The notes under the pieces were generated by a model. The model was not told where the DNA came from, made no database searches, and was given only the letters and a program-made list of their open reading frames with translations. This document shows, in pieces, positions 50,785 to 59,795 of a stretch of 64,000 bases of DNA. The position numbers and the translations under genes are program-made. Within the stretch, counting starts at the first letter, position 1. Each line of letters opens with the position of its first letter. Source of the DNA: RGIG426 sp045598965 (GTDB taxonomy: Bacteria; Bacillota; Clostridia; Oscillospirales; Acutalibacteraceae). The DNA lies in NCBI GenBank assembly GCA_045598965.1, contig JAZRVH010000033.1, positions 62,001-126,000 of the forward strand. The letters are read 5' to 3'.

Positions 50785-50803
50785 TTTGTACAAAAAGTAC
50801 AAA
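50785..50803. promoter_or_regulatory. Perfect inverted repeat just upstream of the -35 box (possible operator)
   Basis: TTTGTAC-AAAAA-GTACAAA, 7-bp arms, ending 6 bases before TTGACA. The position fits an activator site or an upstream repressor site. Two more imperfect inverted repeats lie at 50722-50768 (AACGCTT.../AAGCGGTT and GGTTAGCG/CGCTACC). Confidence 0.5.
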
Positions 50804-50809
50804 AATTTG

Positions 50810-50838
50810 TTGACAATACTGCAAAAAAGTGGTATATT
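50810..50838 (+). promoter_or_regulatory. Sigma-A promoter of the giant secreted protein gene
   Basis: Perfect TTGACA (50810-50815), 17-bp spacer and TATATT (50833-50838). A small hairpin GGGGA/TCCCC lies in the leader at 50854-50869. Confidence 0.88.
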
Positions 50839-50919
50839 TTACTGTGAGAATGTGGGGAAGTTTGTCCCCGTATGAAAATGTCTTATTTTTCCGATATTTT
50901 TATAGAGGAGGCCTGTTTT

Positions 50920-53900
50920 ATGGCAAACACAAAAAACCGTACCTATCGTGTATTAGCGTGGGCACTGGCGATTGCACTGACGGTACTGTCGCTCCCGATT
51001 GTACCGTTCTCGACGTGGTCGTCCAACCTGACAAATGCGATCGGCGACTCCATGAGCATCAACGCTCATGCCTATTCCTTTGACAACCGTCCCCGTGTCG
51101 GTGCGTGGTGGTGGCACAAGGAAAAAGCCGACATTACAACGAACTATCTTAATTTGTTGGAAAGTGCCGGTATTACTGAGGTATATTACTATGCCGGTTG
51201 GGATTTTTCCGATTCTGCCAAGAATTTCAAAAGCAAAATGTCGGAGATTCACGCTTTCGTTTCGGAAGCCATGGACCACGGTATCGCTACCTCGTTCCTT
51301 ATGGACGACCTCAACTATATGTCGCAAATGGCTACCAATTTCGTTACGTACCGTAACACATATCCCGACGACTGGGCGTACGGTTTCCACTTCGACGTTG
51401 AGAATGAGGGGAAAATGATAGCTTCGTTCCCGGATGCCGAGCAATACTTGGTTGGTAACAACATTTATGTCGAGTATGACTTCAACCCGGCGTGGTCTAC
51501 CAGTACAACCACGTATCATTCCTCGACTCTTAATGCGAACATTACCGGTAACCTCTATCAGGTGTATGCTCAGGTCTTTGCTAATGGCCGTGGCTGTATG
51601 CACCTGATGGCGTACCGCACTCAGTCGGCACAGAAGATTTTTGAGCGTGCACAGGAAAGAAACAATGCGGTCACAATTTGCAAAAACTACAACTGCGATG
51701 TGGTTGTCGGTATGGAATGTACCGAACACGAGTCGGACGGTTCTGTGCTTGAAAGCACGGTTTCTCTTGCTGTTTACGGCGTCGATAAGAACGGCGTTGT
51801 GGACTATATCCACGGCGTGCATGATTTGGTTGCGGCAACCGGCATTACGTCGGATTTCGGTGTTGCCATTCACCACGCACGTTCCTTCTCGGAGGATATC
51901 GACGGTAATATTTCCGCCGACAGAACGACCTCGTATACCGGTGGCGGCGTGACCGAAAGCCGCACAACGGGCTCCTATTCGCAAATTACCACAACGACCA
52001 AAAATACCTCCGGTATGACGCTGACGAAACAGGCACTGTACTATAAAGGTAATATGAATGTTTCGGTGGCGAAAGGCGGAAAATATACCGACTCGGCGAT
52101 GACCACAGCAGTCGTCAACGATTATAGCACCAATGGCGAGATTGATTTGTCCTCCGGCGAGTATTACGAAATCATTTTGACCGGTAAGAACTCTGCAAAC
52201 GGAGACTATCTCTATCCGGTTATGAACGGCTCGGGTGAGTATTGGGCGTCGGAATACATCGGAGGTTCCTCCATTTCCACCAGCAGTTCTACCGTAACGG
52301 CTAAGTATGGCCTCGATGGTAAATACAGTTCGATTAAGTTCCCGTCCATGACGCTTACGCTGGATCACGAGATTAGTGCTACGTTTACCGTGAACTCTAT
52401 CGAAATCAACGTTTACCGTTGGACCTCCGGCGGTGGCGGCACGACCCAGTCGTCTCAGCCGTCTGAGTCATCCCAGTCGTCCTCCAACTCTTCCGCATCG
52501 TCCAGCACGACCCAAGCGGTGACGCCGACCGGTAATAACCTGCTCGAAAACGGCGACTTTGGAATAACCGACACCAAAAACTCCAAGTTCGGTTGGAATG
52601 TGGGTAAATGCGGCTCCTTCTCGATTAACAATGGTGTGGCTTCGGTTGAGAACGGCAACGAAGACAAGAAAGCAATGTATCAGAATGTCGCCTTTGAGCC
52701 GGGCGAAACCTACGTGTTGTCCGGTACGATTTCGGACGCCTCCGACCCGATTAAGTTGTACCTTTCTGATGCGTCCGGTGCTACACAGGTGACCACATTG
52801 TCCAACGGAAAGTTCTCGTATACCTTTACGGCGGATTCGTCTATGAGTATGGTGATGTTCGCCGGCTGCAAATACACCTATAAAATTAGTGATGTGCAGC
52901 TGCACAAAGCCGGAAGCGGTGAGGAAGAGTCCAGCGAGGCTGTCACCTATACCGTGACGGTGAACAATGGTACAACCGACAAAGCTTTCGCCGAAGCGGG
53001 CGATACGGTGACCATTACGGCGAATGCTCCGACCTCCGGCTATCAGTTCAAAAACTGGACCGGCTCCGGCGTGACCTTTGCAAACGCCAACAATGCGTCT
53101 ACCACCTTTGTGATGCCGGCTTCTAACGTGTCGGTGCAAGCCAACTACGAAAAAGTTTCCTATTCGGTGAGCGTTACGCTCGGTACGGCTTCCAAATCTT
53201 CCGCCACCTCGGGCGAAACCATCACGTTGAACGCTGACACTCCGGCAACGGGGATGGAGTTTGACAAATGGGTGGTGAAATCCGGTTCGACGCCGGTGAG
53301 CTTCGCAAACGCCTCGAGTGCTTCGACCAGCTTCACGATGCCGGCAGGTAACGTGTCGGTGGAAGCCACCTATAAAGCGAAATCCTATACCGTTACGGTG
53401 AATAACGGTTCGGCGTCTCCGAGCACCCAAACCTACAACAACACGGTGACCATTACGGCGAACACGCCGCAAACCGGTTACAAATTCAAAAACTGGACGA
53501 CTTCTGACGGCGTGACCTTTGCGAATGCCAACAACGCCACCACCACGTTCACGATGCCGGCGAAAAACGTCACTGTGACCGCAAACTTTGAAAAGATTAA
53601 CTACACGGTGTCCGTCACCGGTGGTACGGCTTCCAAAACGACCGCCAACGTCGGCGACAGCATTACGCTGACCCCGACAGTTCCGTCCGGAAAAGTGTTC
53701 GATAAGTGGACGATTAGCCCGAACACGGTTACGGTCTCCGGCAACACCTTTACGATGCCGGCTTCTAACGTGACGGTTACCGCTTCCTTTAAGGATGCGG
53801 CGTACACCGTTACGGTGAACAACGGCTCGGCGTCTCCGGCAGGCGGTGCAATGGGTGACAAAATCACGATTTCCGCCAATACCCCGGCTACCGGCTACAA

Positions 53901-55350
53901 ATTCAAAAACTGGACGACTTCTGACGGCGTGACCTTTGCGAATGCAAGCAGCTCCACCACCACGTTCACGATGCCGGCGAAAAACGTCACCGTGACCGCA
54001 AACTTTGAAAAAATCAACTACACGATTTCTGTTACCGGCGGTACGGCTTCCAAAACGACCGCCAACGTCGGCGACACGATTACGCTGACCCCGACGGTTC
54101 CGTCCGGCTATGCGTTCAATGGATGGGTGTCTTCGGATGTTACCATTTCGAATAACACGTTCACGATGCCGGCGAAAAACGTATCCATTTCCGCTAACTT
54201 TACCGAGGTGATTGTGGAACCCGATCCGCCGGCAACTCCGGTTCTCGTTTCGGCGACCGTGGACGGTTATAACGTCATTGTGAAATGGAACGAGGTGTCC
54301 GGTGCGGCGGGCTATCAAGTCTATCGCAAGAGCGGCGGTTCTTTCGCCGAGGTAGGGAACGTTATTAACGGCGGTTCTACTACCACCTTTACAGATGCAA
54401 GCCTTGCCAAGGGAACCTATACCTATACGGTGAAAGCCTTTGTCAACGGCACCTCCGGCAAAATTTGGGGTGACTATAACACGACCGGAAAATCGGCTAC
54501 CGTTACCTTTGATACGCCCACCTTGGTGTCGGCGGTGGCATCTGCTGCCGGTATTACCGTGACCTGGCAAAAGGTGACCGATGCTGACGGTTATCGTCTC
54601 TATCGTAAGGACGGCAATAACTGGGTGACAGTGAAAACCGTTGATGGTGCCGACACGACCTCCTATCTTGCCAAAGGACTTGTTGCCGGCGAGACCTACA
54701 CCTATACGCTGCAAGCGTACTATGACAGTGCGACAACCGGTACTCGTCAGTGGACGGACTATGACCGCACCGGTGTATCGGCAGTGGCACAGTTCGGCTC
54801 GCCCGAAACCGAAGGTCAGGCTGACGGTATGAAGATTACCATCAACTGGGCGGCTGTGTCCGGTGCGAATGGCTATCGAATTTACCGTAAGACGGCGGAC
54901 ACCTCCTGGCATACACTTGCCACGGTGGATGCTCCCACCACCACCTATACCGACGAAAATCCGGTGGCGAACGTCTATTACACCTATACGGTGCAAGCCT
55001 ATACCATCGAAAACGGTGAGACGATTTACAGCTCCTATGACGTTACCGGCACTACGAAACGAGTGGTGCTTGAAACGCCCGTCCTCTCTGATGCCGAGGC
55101 AATCGGCGACGGCGTTGTGGTGTCTTGGGATGCGGTGACCGGTGCAACCGGTTATCGTCTCTATCGCTGGGATGCTGAGAAAAACGGTTGGAAAACGGTG
55201 AAAACCGTTATCGGTATCAACACCGTAAGTTACACCGACCACAGTGCAAAAGCGATTGCCGGTGCCAAATACACGGTGCAGGCGTTCCGCAACGCAAACG
55301 GTGTCAACGTTTGGAGCAACCACGATGAAGCCGGCGTTACGGCTCAATAA
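50920..55350 (+). CDS. Giant secreted multidomain protein: WWW/DxE barrel, CBM-like, InlB-type and Fn3-like repeats
   Basis: 1476 residues from the ATG at 50920 (GAGGAGG upstream). Signal peptide about 1-35. The barrel-like domain (about 58-330) has GAWWWHK (W63-W65), EVYYYAGWDF, IHAFVSEAMDHG, YGFHFDVEN (D159, E161), HLMAYRTQ and VVVGMECTE. The second domain shared with the 48870 protein lies at about 365-505 (GEYYEIILTG, IEINVYRW). A Ser-rich linker follows, then a CBM4_9-like module (about 538-662, NLLENGDFG ... KDS-type strands). Six divergent InlB B-type repeats (about 676-1100, VTVNNGSAS ... FTMPAKNVTVTANFE) and four Fn3-like units (about 1102-1476, VTGATGYRLYRW type) end it. There is no dockerin and no sortase motif. 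A surface or secreted glycan-degrading or binding protein is inferred. Confidence 0.87.
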   Translation: MANTKNRTYRVLAWALAIALTVLSLPIVPFSTWSSNLTNAIGDSMSINAHAYSFDNRPRVGAWWWHKEKADITTNYLNLLESAGITEVYYYAGWDFSDSAKNFKSKMSEIHAFVSEAMDHGIATSFLMDDLNYMSQMATNFVTYRNTYPDDWAYGFHFDVENEGKMIASFPDAEQYLVGNNIYVEYDFNPAWSTSTTTYHSSTLNANITGNLYQVYAQVFANGRGCMHLMAYRTQSAQKIFERAQERNNAVTICKNYNCDVVVGMECTEHESDGSVLESTVSLAVYGVDKNGVVDYIHGVHDLVAATGITSDFGVAIHHARSFSEDIDGNISADRTTSYTGGGVTESRTTGSYSQITTTTKNTSGMTLTKQALYYKGNMNVSVAKGGKYTDSAMTTAVVNDYSTNGEIDLSSGEYYEIILTGKNSANGDYLYPVMNGSGEYWASEYIGGSSISTSSSTVTAKYGLDGKYSSIKFPSMTLTLDHEISATFTVNSIEINVYRWTSGGGGTTQSSQPSESSQSSSNSSASSSTTQAVTPTGNNLLENGDFGITDTKNSKFGWNVGKCGSFSINNGVASVENGNEDKKAMYQNVAFEPGETYVLSGTISDASDPIKLYLSDASGATQVTTLSNGKFSYTFTADSSMSMVMFAGCKYTYKISDVQLHKAGSGEEESSEAVTYTVTVNNGTTDKAFAEAGDTVTITANAPTSGYQFKNWTGSGVTFANANNASTTFVMPASNVSVQANYEKVSYSVSVTLGTASKSSATSGETITLNADTPATGMEFDKWVVKSGSTPVSFANASSASTSFTMPAGNVSVEATYKAKSYTVTVNNGSASPSTQTYNNTVTITANTPQTGYKFKNWTTSDGVTFANANNATTTFTMPAKNVTVTANFEKINYTVSVTGGTASKTTANVGDSITLTPTVPSGKVFDKWTISPNTVTVSGNTFTMPASNVTVTASFKDAAYTVTVNNGSASPAGGAMGDKITISANTPATGYKFKNWTTSDGVTFANASSSTTTFTMPAKNVTVTANFEKINYTISVTGGTASKTTANVGDTITLTPTVPSGYAFNGWVSSDVTISNNTFTMPAKNVSISANFTEVIVEPDPPATPVLVSATVDGYNVIVKWNEVSGAAGYQVYRKSGGSFAEVGNVINGGSTTTFTDASLAKGTYTYTVKAFVNGTSGKIWGDYNTTGKSATVTFDTPTLVSAVASAAGITVTWQKVTDADGYRLYRKDGNNWVTVKTVDGADTTSYLAKGLVAGETYTYTLQAYYDSATTGTRQWTDYDRTGVSAVAQFGSPETEGQADGMKITINWAAVSGANGYRIYRKTADTSWHTLATVDAPTTTYTDENPVANVYYTYTVQAYTIENGETIYSSYDVTGTTKRVVLETPVLSDAEAIGDGVVVSWDAVTGATGYRLYRWDAEKNGWKTVKTVIGINTVSYTDHSAKAIAGAKYTVQAFRNANGVNVWSNHDEAGVTAQ
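53482..54107 (+). repeat. Near-identical direct repeat (period 417 bp) inside the giant gene
   Basis: The roughly 209 bases at 53482-53690 recur at 53899-54107 with only a modest number of changes, equal to a duplication of two 139-residue InlB-type repeats. Long exact runs (for example 40 bases from 53482) point to recent duplication or ongoing gene conversion. Confidence 0.88.
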
Positions 55351-55363
55351 GCAAAATTCTTTG

Positions 55364-55392
55364 AAAACCCTGCCTTGTGGCAGGGTTTTCTT
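55364..55392 (+). terminator. Intrinsic terminator of the giant gene
   Basis: AAAACCCTGCC/GGCAGGGTTTT stem with a short TTGT loop and T-rich tail. Confidence 0.88.
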
Positions 55393-55394
55393 TG

Positions 55395-55423
55395 TTGACG
55401 AATAGAATGCGGTGTGCTATAAT
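55395..55423 (+). promoter_or_regulatory. Sigma-A promoter of the NAD salvage operon
   Basis: TTGACG (55395-55400), 17-bp spacer and perfect TATAAT (55418-55423). Confidence 0.88.
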
Positions 55424-55465
55424 GGGGGAAATTTGGAAAATCTACGAAAAAAGGGGAGCGTGCGT

Positions 55466-55999
55466 ATGAAAAAAGTGCTGATTGTCGTGGATATGCAAAA
55501 TGACTTTGTGGATGGGGCGTTAGGCACCGAAGAAGCGGTTGCGATTGTGCCTCATGTGGTGGAAAAAATCAAGAACTTTGACGGCGATGAGATTTTTGTC
55601 ACCTACGATACGCATTACGACAATTATCTCTCTACCTTAGAGGGACAAAAGCTTCCCGTGCCGCATTGCATTGACGGTACAGCGGGGCACGATTTGTGCC
55701 CGGCGATAAAAGAGGCTCTGTCGGGGAAAGATTATAAAGATGTGATTAAAGCCGGCTTTGGCAGTTTCAGCATTTCCAAAGGGCTTAAAGACCGCTATCC
55801 CGGCGAGGAAATTGAGGCTGAATTTGTAGGACTTTGTACCGATATTTGTGTCGTGTCCAACGCTTTGATTATGCGTGCGGGATACCCGAACGCCAAAATC
55901 ACGGTTGACGCTTCTTGCTGTGCGGGTGTTACGCCCGAGGCTCATAAAGCGGCTTTGGCAACGATGAAAAGCTGCCAAATTGACGTGGTAGGAGAATGA
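55466..55999 (+). CDS. Isochorismatase family protein, probable nicotinamidase
   Basis: 177 residues from the ATG at 55466 (AAGGGGAG upstream). MKKVLIVVDMQNDFVDGALG holds the catalytic Asp of the VVDMQNDF motif. FVTYDTHYDNYL provides metal-ligand-like Asp/His, VIKAGFGSF the Lys, and AEFVGLCTDICVVSNAL the nucleophilic Cys of GLCTDICV. The family hydrolyses small amides; the position directly before nadE and pncB makes a nicotinamidase (PncA) the best reading: nicotinamide to nicotinate. The nadE start lies at its stop codon. Confidence 0.88.
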   Translation: MKKVLIVVDMQNDFVDGALGTEEAVAIVPHVVEKIKNFDGDEIFVTYDTHYDNYLSTLEGQKLPVPHCIDGTAGHDLCPAIKEALSGKDYKDVIKAGFGSFSISKGLKDRYPGEEIEAEFVGLCTDICVVSNALIMRAGYPNAKITVDASCCAGVTPEAHKAALATMKSCQIDVVGE

Positions 56000-56001
56000 A
56001 T

Positions 56002-56727
56002 ATGTTTGATGCTGTTAAAGTAAAAGAGAATTGTGTTGCGTGGATTCGTGATTTTTTTGAAAAGAACGGGCCGGGTTGTAATGCGGTTGTCGGCATTTCC
56101 GGCGGTAAGGATAGCTCGGTAGTGGCCGCCCTTTGTGTGGAAGCACTGGGAAAAGAGCGAGTAATAGGGGTGCTTATGCCTTGCGGTGAGCAGGCGGACA
56201 TTGATATGGCACAGTTGCTTGTATCTCATCTCGGAATTCGTTCGGTTGTGGTAAACATCAAGGACGCTGTCGAGGGAATTACTGCCGCTGTTCCGTTTTC
56301 GTTGTCCGAGCAAAGCCGCACCAATCTGCCGCCCCGTGTTCGCATGACCACTTTGTATGCGGTGTCTCAAAGCATGAACGGACGTGTTGCGAACACCTGC
56401 AATCTGTCGGAGGACTATGTGGGATACTCTACACGTTATGGCGATTCAGTGGGGGATTTCAGCCCTTGTTCCCGTTTGACGGTGGCGGAGGTTAAGGAAA
56501 TCGGACGCTTGTTGGGACTTCCGGATGTGCTTGTCGACAAGGTGCCGATTGACGGACTTTGCGGAAAAACCGATGAGGAAAATCTCGGATTCACGTATGC
56601 GGAGCTTGACCGCTATATCCGTGAGGGCATTATAGAGGATGCCGCCAAAAAAGAGCGGATTGACCGTTTACACAAACAAAATCAATTTAAGTTAGAATTG
56701 ATGCCTGTTTTTGAGCCGAATATCTGA
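56002..56727 (+). CDS. nadE: Ammonia-dependent NAD(+) synthetase
   Basis: 241 residues from the ATG at 56002, chosen over one at 55996 because GGAG is 7 bases upstream. VVGISGGKDSSVVAALC (residues 30-46) is the PPi loop, with SGGKDS at 33-38. VLMPCGEQADIDMAQLL, NTCNLSEDYVGYSTRYGDSVGDFSPCSRLTVAEV and LGFTYAELDRYI follow. There is no glutaminase domain, so it uses free ammonia. It makes NAD from deamido-NAD. It is the middle gene of the salvage operon. Confidence 0.95.
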   Translation: MFDAVKVKENCVAWIRDFFEKNGPGCNAVVGISGGKDSSVVAALCVEALGKERVIGVLMPCGEQADIDMAQLLVSHLGIRSVVVNIKDAVEGITAAVPFSLSEQSRTNLPPRVRMTTLYAVSQSMNGRVANTCNLSEDYVGYSTRYGDSVGDFSPCSRLTVAEVKEIGRLLGLPDVLVDKVPIDGLCGKTDEENLGFTYAELDRYIREGIIEDAAKKERIDRLHKQNQFKLELMPVFEPNI

Positions 56728-56741
56728 AAGGAACTGATTGT

Positions 56742-57935
56742 ATGAAGCTGGAACCTATTGTTGTGTCGCTTTTGGACACCGATTTATACAAGTTTAATAT
56801 GGACCAGGTGATTTTCCATAAGCACACCGACCTTTGCGGGGAATACTATTTTAAGTGCCGCAACGAGGATGTGGTGTTTACCCGTGAAATGCTGGATGAA
56901 ATCAACGGTCAAATTGACCATCTTTGCTCGTTGAAATTTACGAAAAAAGAACTGGAATATCTTCGCTCCATTCGGTTCATTAAAGACGACTACGTGGAGT
57001 TTTTGCGGTTGTGGCGTCCTATCCGTGAATACGTCAGCACCAGCTTGTCCAGTGACGGCAAACTGTCGGTGATTGTGAAAGGCCCGCTGTTTTCCGCTAT
57101 GCAGTTTGAAATTTATCTTTTGGAAATCATCAACGAGGTGTATTTCCGCTTTTCTTATAACTATGACGAATTACTCAAATCCGCCAAAGAACGTCTGGAT
57201 GCAAAAATTGCCGCTTTTAACGACGGCACGTATGCCTTCCAGTTTGCTGAATTCGGCTGTCGCCGCCGTCTGTCCCGTGAATGGGAGGATGTGGTAATCA
57301 AACGGCTTGCCACCGAGACAAAAAACTGTGTCGGTACCTCCAACGTGTATTTCGCCATGAAACATAACCTGACGCCTATCGGTACCTATGCTCACGAATT
57401 CGTCCAGATGTATCAGGGGATTGATTCTATTCCGCTGGCATATACAAACCACTACGCCATGCAGGACTGGTATGACGAGTATCAGGGCGATAACGGTACG
57501 GCACTTACGGATACCATTACCACCGATTTGTTTTTGCTTGATTTTAACCGTTCAATGGTCAACAACTACACAGGTGTTCGCCATGACAGCGGTGACCCGT
57601 TTAAGTGGGGAGAAAAGATAATTGCCCACTATAAGAAATACGATGTCGACCCGAAAACAAAACTGCTTCTTTTCAGTGACGGTTTGGATTTTGACCATGC
57701 ACAAGCGTTGTATGACAATTTCAAAGATCGGGCAAAGGTATCGTTTGGTATTGGTACGTTTTGCTCCAACGATACGCATGAGCAATCGTTGAATATTGTC
57801 ATTAAATTGCAATTTGTCAACGGACGACCGGTAGCGAAGCTGTCCGATGCACCGACCAAGGCGATGTGCCGTGACGAGGAATATCTCGAATATCTTCGCC
57901 GTTCGGTGGACTTTCGCTTAAAACGGGAATCGTAA
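56742..57935 (+). CDS. pncB: Nicotinate phosphoribosyltransferase
   Basis: 397 residues. LLDTDLYKFNMDQVIFHKH at the start, then EFGCRRRLSREWEDVVIKRL, GTSNVYFAMKHNLTPIGTYAHEFVQMYQG with the conserved His, and NNYTGVRHDSGDPFKWGEKI (phosphate-binding motif). LLFSDGLDFDHAQALYDNF and FGIGTFCSND follow. It converts nicotinate and PRPP to nicotinate mononucleotide with ATP. The nadD step (adenylation) is not in the window. The length and motifs fit the PncB family of about 400 residues. Confidence 0.96.
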   Translation: MKLEPIVVSLLDTDLYKFNMDQVIFHKHTDLCGEYYFKCRNEDVVFTREMLDEINGQIDHLCSLKFTKKELEYLRSIRFIKDDYVEFLRLWRPIREYVSTSLSSDGKLSVIVKGPLFSAMQFEIYLLEIINEVYFRFSYNYDELLKSAKERLDAKIAAFNDGTYAFQFAEFGCRRRLSREWEDVVIKRLATETKNCVGTSNVYFAMKHNLTPIGTYAHEFVQMYQGIDSIPLAYTNHYAMQDWYDEYQGDNGTALTDTITTDLFLLDFNRSMVNNYTGVRHDSGDPFKWGEKIIAHYKKYDVDPKTKLLLFSDGLDFDHAQALYDNFKDRAKVSFGIGTFCSNDTHEQSLNIVIKLQFVNGRPVAKLSDAPTKAMCRDEEYLEYLRRSVDFRLKRES

Positions 57936-57948
57936 AGGAGAGAGACTT

Positions 57949-58257
57949 ATGGAAATTGAATTGACAGCCGAAAACTTCAACGAAGACGTGTTAGAAAGCG
58001 ACCTGCCGGTGCTCGTGGATTTTTGGGCAACCTGGTGTGGCCCTTGTCGCATGATGGCTCCGATTGTGGAGGAAATTGCCGACGAATTTGACGGCAAAAT
58101 CTACGTGGGCAAGGTCAATGTGGATGAGGAGCCGGAACTGGCATCGGCATTTGAAATTGACAGCATTCCCACGCTCATGCTGTTTAAGAACGGGGAAGTG
58201 GCTCACACCCTTGTGGGGCTTCGCAAAAAAGAAGACATCGTTGCGTTGTTTAACTAA
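57949..58257 (+). CDS. trxA: Thioredoxin
   Basis: 102 residues. LVDFWATWCGPCRMMAPIVEEIADEF has the active-site WCGPC (C30, C33). KVNVDEEPELASAFEIDSIPTLMLFKNGE follows, with the cis-Pro of IPT. It is a cytoplasmic disulfide reductase. AAAGGAG lies 9 bases before the ATG and the gene is only 13 bases after pncB, so it is part of the NAD salvage operon. Confidence 0.96.
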   Translation: MEIELTAENFNEDVLESDLPVLVDFWATWCGPCRMMAPIVEEIADEFDGKIYVGKVNVDEEPELASAFEIDSIPTLMLFKNGEVAHTLVGLRKKEDIVALFN

Positions 58258-58267
58258 ATCGTAACCT

Positions 58268-58315
58268 AAAAAAGATACTCGCTTGGCCCAAGGCCTTGCG
58301 GGTATCTTTTTTGTG
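58268..58315 (+). terminator. Intrinsic terminator of the NAD salvage operon
   Basis: AAAAAAGATACTCGC pairs with GCGGGTATCTTTTTT (one mismatch/wobble), with an inner pairing GGCC/GGCC in the loop. Confidence 0.85.
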
Positions 58316-58345
58316 ATTTTTCATAGGTTTTAGCGGGGGATTGCA

Positions 58346-58374
58346 TTGACTTTTTGCCCTTAACGTAGTATAAT
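58346..58374 (+). promoter_or_regulatory. Sigma-A promoter of the lipoprotein/two-component operon
   Basis: TTGACT (58346-58351), 17-bp spacer and perfect TATAAT (58369-58374). Confidence 0.88.
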
Positions 58375-58408
58375 TACTTAAATATAATATTAAAAGGGGG
58401 AGTGCGGG

Positions 58409-59779
58409 TTGAAACGTCTGAAAACTGTGTGCAAGGCGATGCTTTGCGTTTTGGCGTGCTTTATGTTGTCCGGCTGTTCCATTTTGGAATTCAATCTCTC
58501 CCAAAGCTTGGTTTCTCCCGCCGCAACCGGCGATGAGGAGGCCATTCAAACCGCACTGGAAACGTTTATTTCCGGCGAATACGGTTCTGCCGCCGCCGGA
58601 CAGTATAAGCTTAAATATCCCCATTCCGGCGAATTTCGTACCGCCTTTATCGTTAAAGATACCGACGGCGACAACGTGTCGGAGGCGTTTGCTTTTTACA
58701 CGCTTTCTGATGAACAGCCGTTGGCTCACATCAACTATTTGCGTAAACAGGGAAAGGAATGGGAGAGCATTGCCGATGTCGAAAGCGAAAGTGCCGACAT
58801 TCGTGAGGTTCAGTTTGCCGATTTGGACGGTGACAGACGGCTTGAGGTGCTCATCGGTTACGAGGTTAGCATTGCCCGTGACAGCCGCCTTTGCCTTTAT
58901 GATTTAACCCAGCTGGCGATGACCGAAATCGACGCCTATTGGTATACCGATTTTCTGGTCGGTTGCATTTCTGACGATGTCAAAAACGACGTGGCCATTT
59001 TCCATATCAGCAACTCGGAATATGTGGTAGAGGTGAGTTTGATTGCGATGGAAAACGGCGTGACGGAGGTTAAGGACAAGGTGTCGGTTGACGGCTACAT
59101 TGAAAAAATCCTTTCTCTGGACAGCCGCCGTTTTGAAACGGGCGAGGTTGGCGTTTTTGCCGATTGCGAAAAGGAAAACGAGATTTGTATTACCGAACTG
59201 ATTTTGTGGGACGGCGAACAGCTGCAGGCTCCTTTTTATGACCCGTATGCGAATGTTACCACGAAAACCGCTCGCACATCGGGACTTTCGTTTTGCGATG
59301 TTGACGGCGACGGGATGATTGAATGGCCAATCAGTGAGGAAATGCCGTTGCCCGAAAGCGGGGCGGGCGAATCGTTGTGGTTGACCCGCTGGTGTTCCTA
59401 CGACCCGAAAGAGGAAACGGACGTTACCGATTTTTATGCCATTACCGTTCCGCAAGACGGATATCTGCTCCGCCTGGACGACAGCTGGCTTGGTGCTTTG
59501 AGTGCGTCTTACGACAAAAATGCTCACCGGCTGGATTTGTTCTATGTGGAGGATGGCAACGAGACATTAGAGTGCGTTATTCGCAACTGCTCTGCCGAGG
59601 ACGCTACGCCGATGGAAACCGCTACCGGTGCTGTTGGTCAGCCCACGCCGTTTGTGTATAAAACGGTGTCGCTTAAAGGCAGCGGAACCGATTACCGTGT
59701 ATGGTGGAACGAGGCGGAGAATGCGGCTCTTAAACTGGATTTGAACGAAATATTGTACCGTATGACGGTACTGTCTTGA
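58409..59779 (+). CDS. Lipoprotein linked to a two-component system
   Basis: 456 residues from a TTG start with AAGGGGG 8 bases upstream. The N-terminus is a lipoprotein signal: KAMLCVLACFMLSGC, with lipobox LSGC. The mature part has FIVKDTDGDNVSEAF and FADLDGDRRLEVLIGYE, then FCDVDGDGMIEWP, that is, several FG-GAP/VCBS-like D-x-D-G-D calcium motifs spread along a beta-propeller-like chain. I do not recognise a named family. It is 16 bases before a response regulator gene and is likely co-transcribed, so it may be an outer sensing partner of the kinase or a target of the system. Confidence 0.82.
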   Translation: MKRLKTVCKAMLCVLACFMLSGCSILEFNLSQSLVSPAATGDEEAIQTALETFISGEYGSAAAGQYKLKYPHSGEFRTAFIVKDTDGDNVSEAFAFYTLSDEQPLAHINYLRKQGKEWESIADVESESADIREVQFADLDGDRRLEVLIGYEVSIARDSRLCLYDLTQLAMTEIDAYWYTDFLVGCISDDVKNDVAIFHISNSEYVVEVSLIAMENGVTEVKDKVSVDGYIEKILSLDSRRFETGEVGVFADCEKENEICITELILWDGEQLQAPFYDPYANVTTKTARTSGLSFCDVDGDGMIEWPISEEMPLPESGAGESLWLTRWCSYDPKEETDVTDFYAITVPQDGYLLRLDDSWLGALSASYDKNAHRLDLFYVEDGNETLECVIRNCSAEDATPMETATGAVGQPTPFVYKTVSLKGSGTDYRVWWNEAENAALKLDLNEILYRMTVLS

Positions 59780-59795
59780 AAAGGAGGCGGCGATT

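Noticed and set aside
52468..55347. 959-codon open frame on the minus strand inside the giant gene
   Set aside because: Antisense shadow of a repetitive gene; composition (His/Arg/Gly-rich) is not protein-like, and it has no ribosome binding site.
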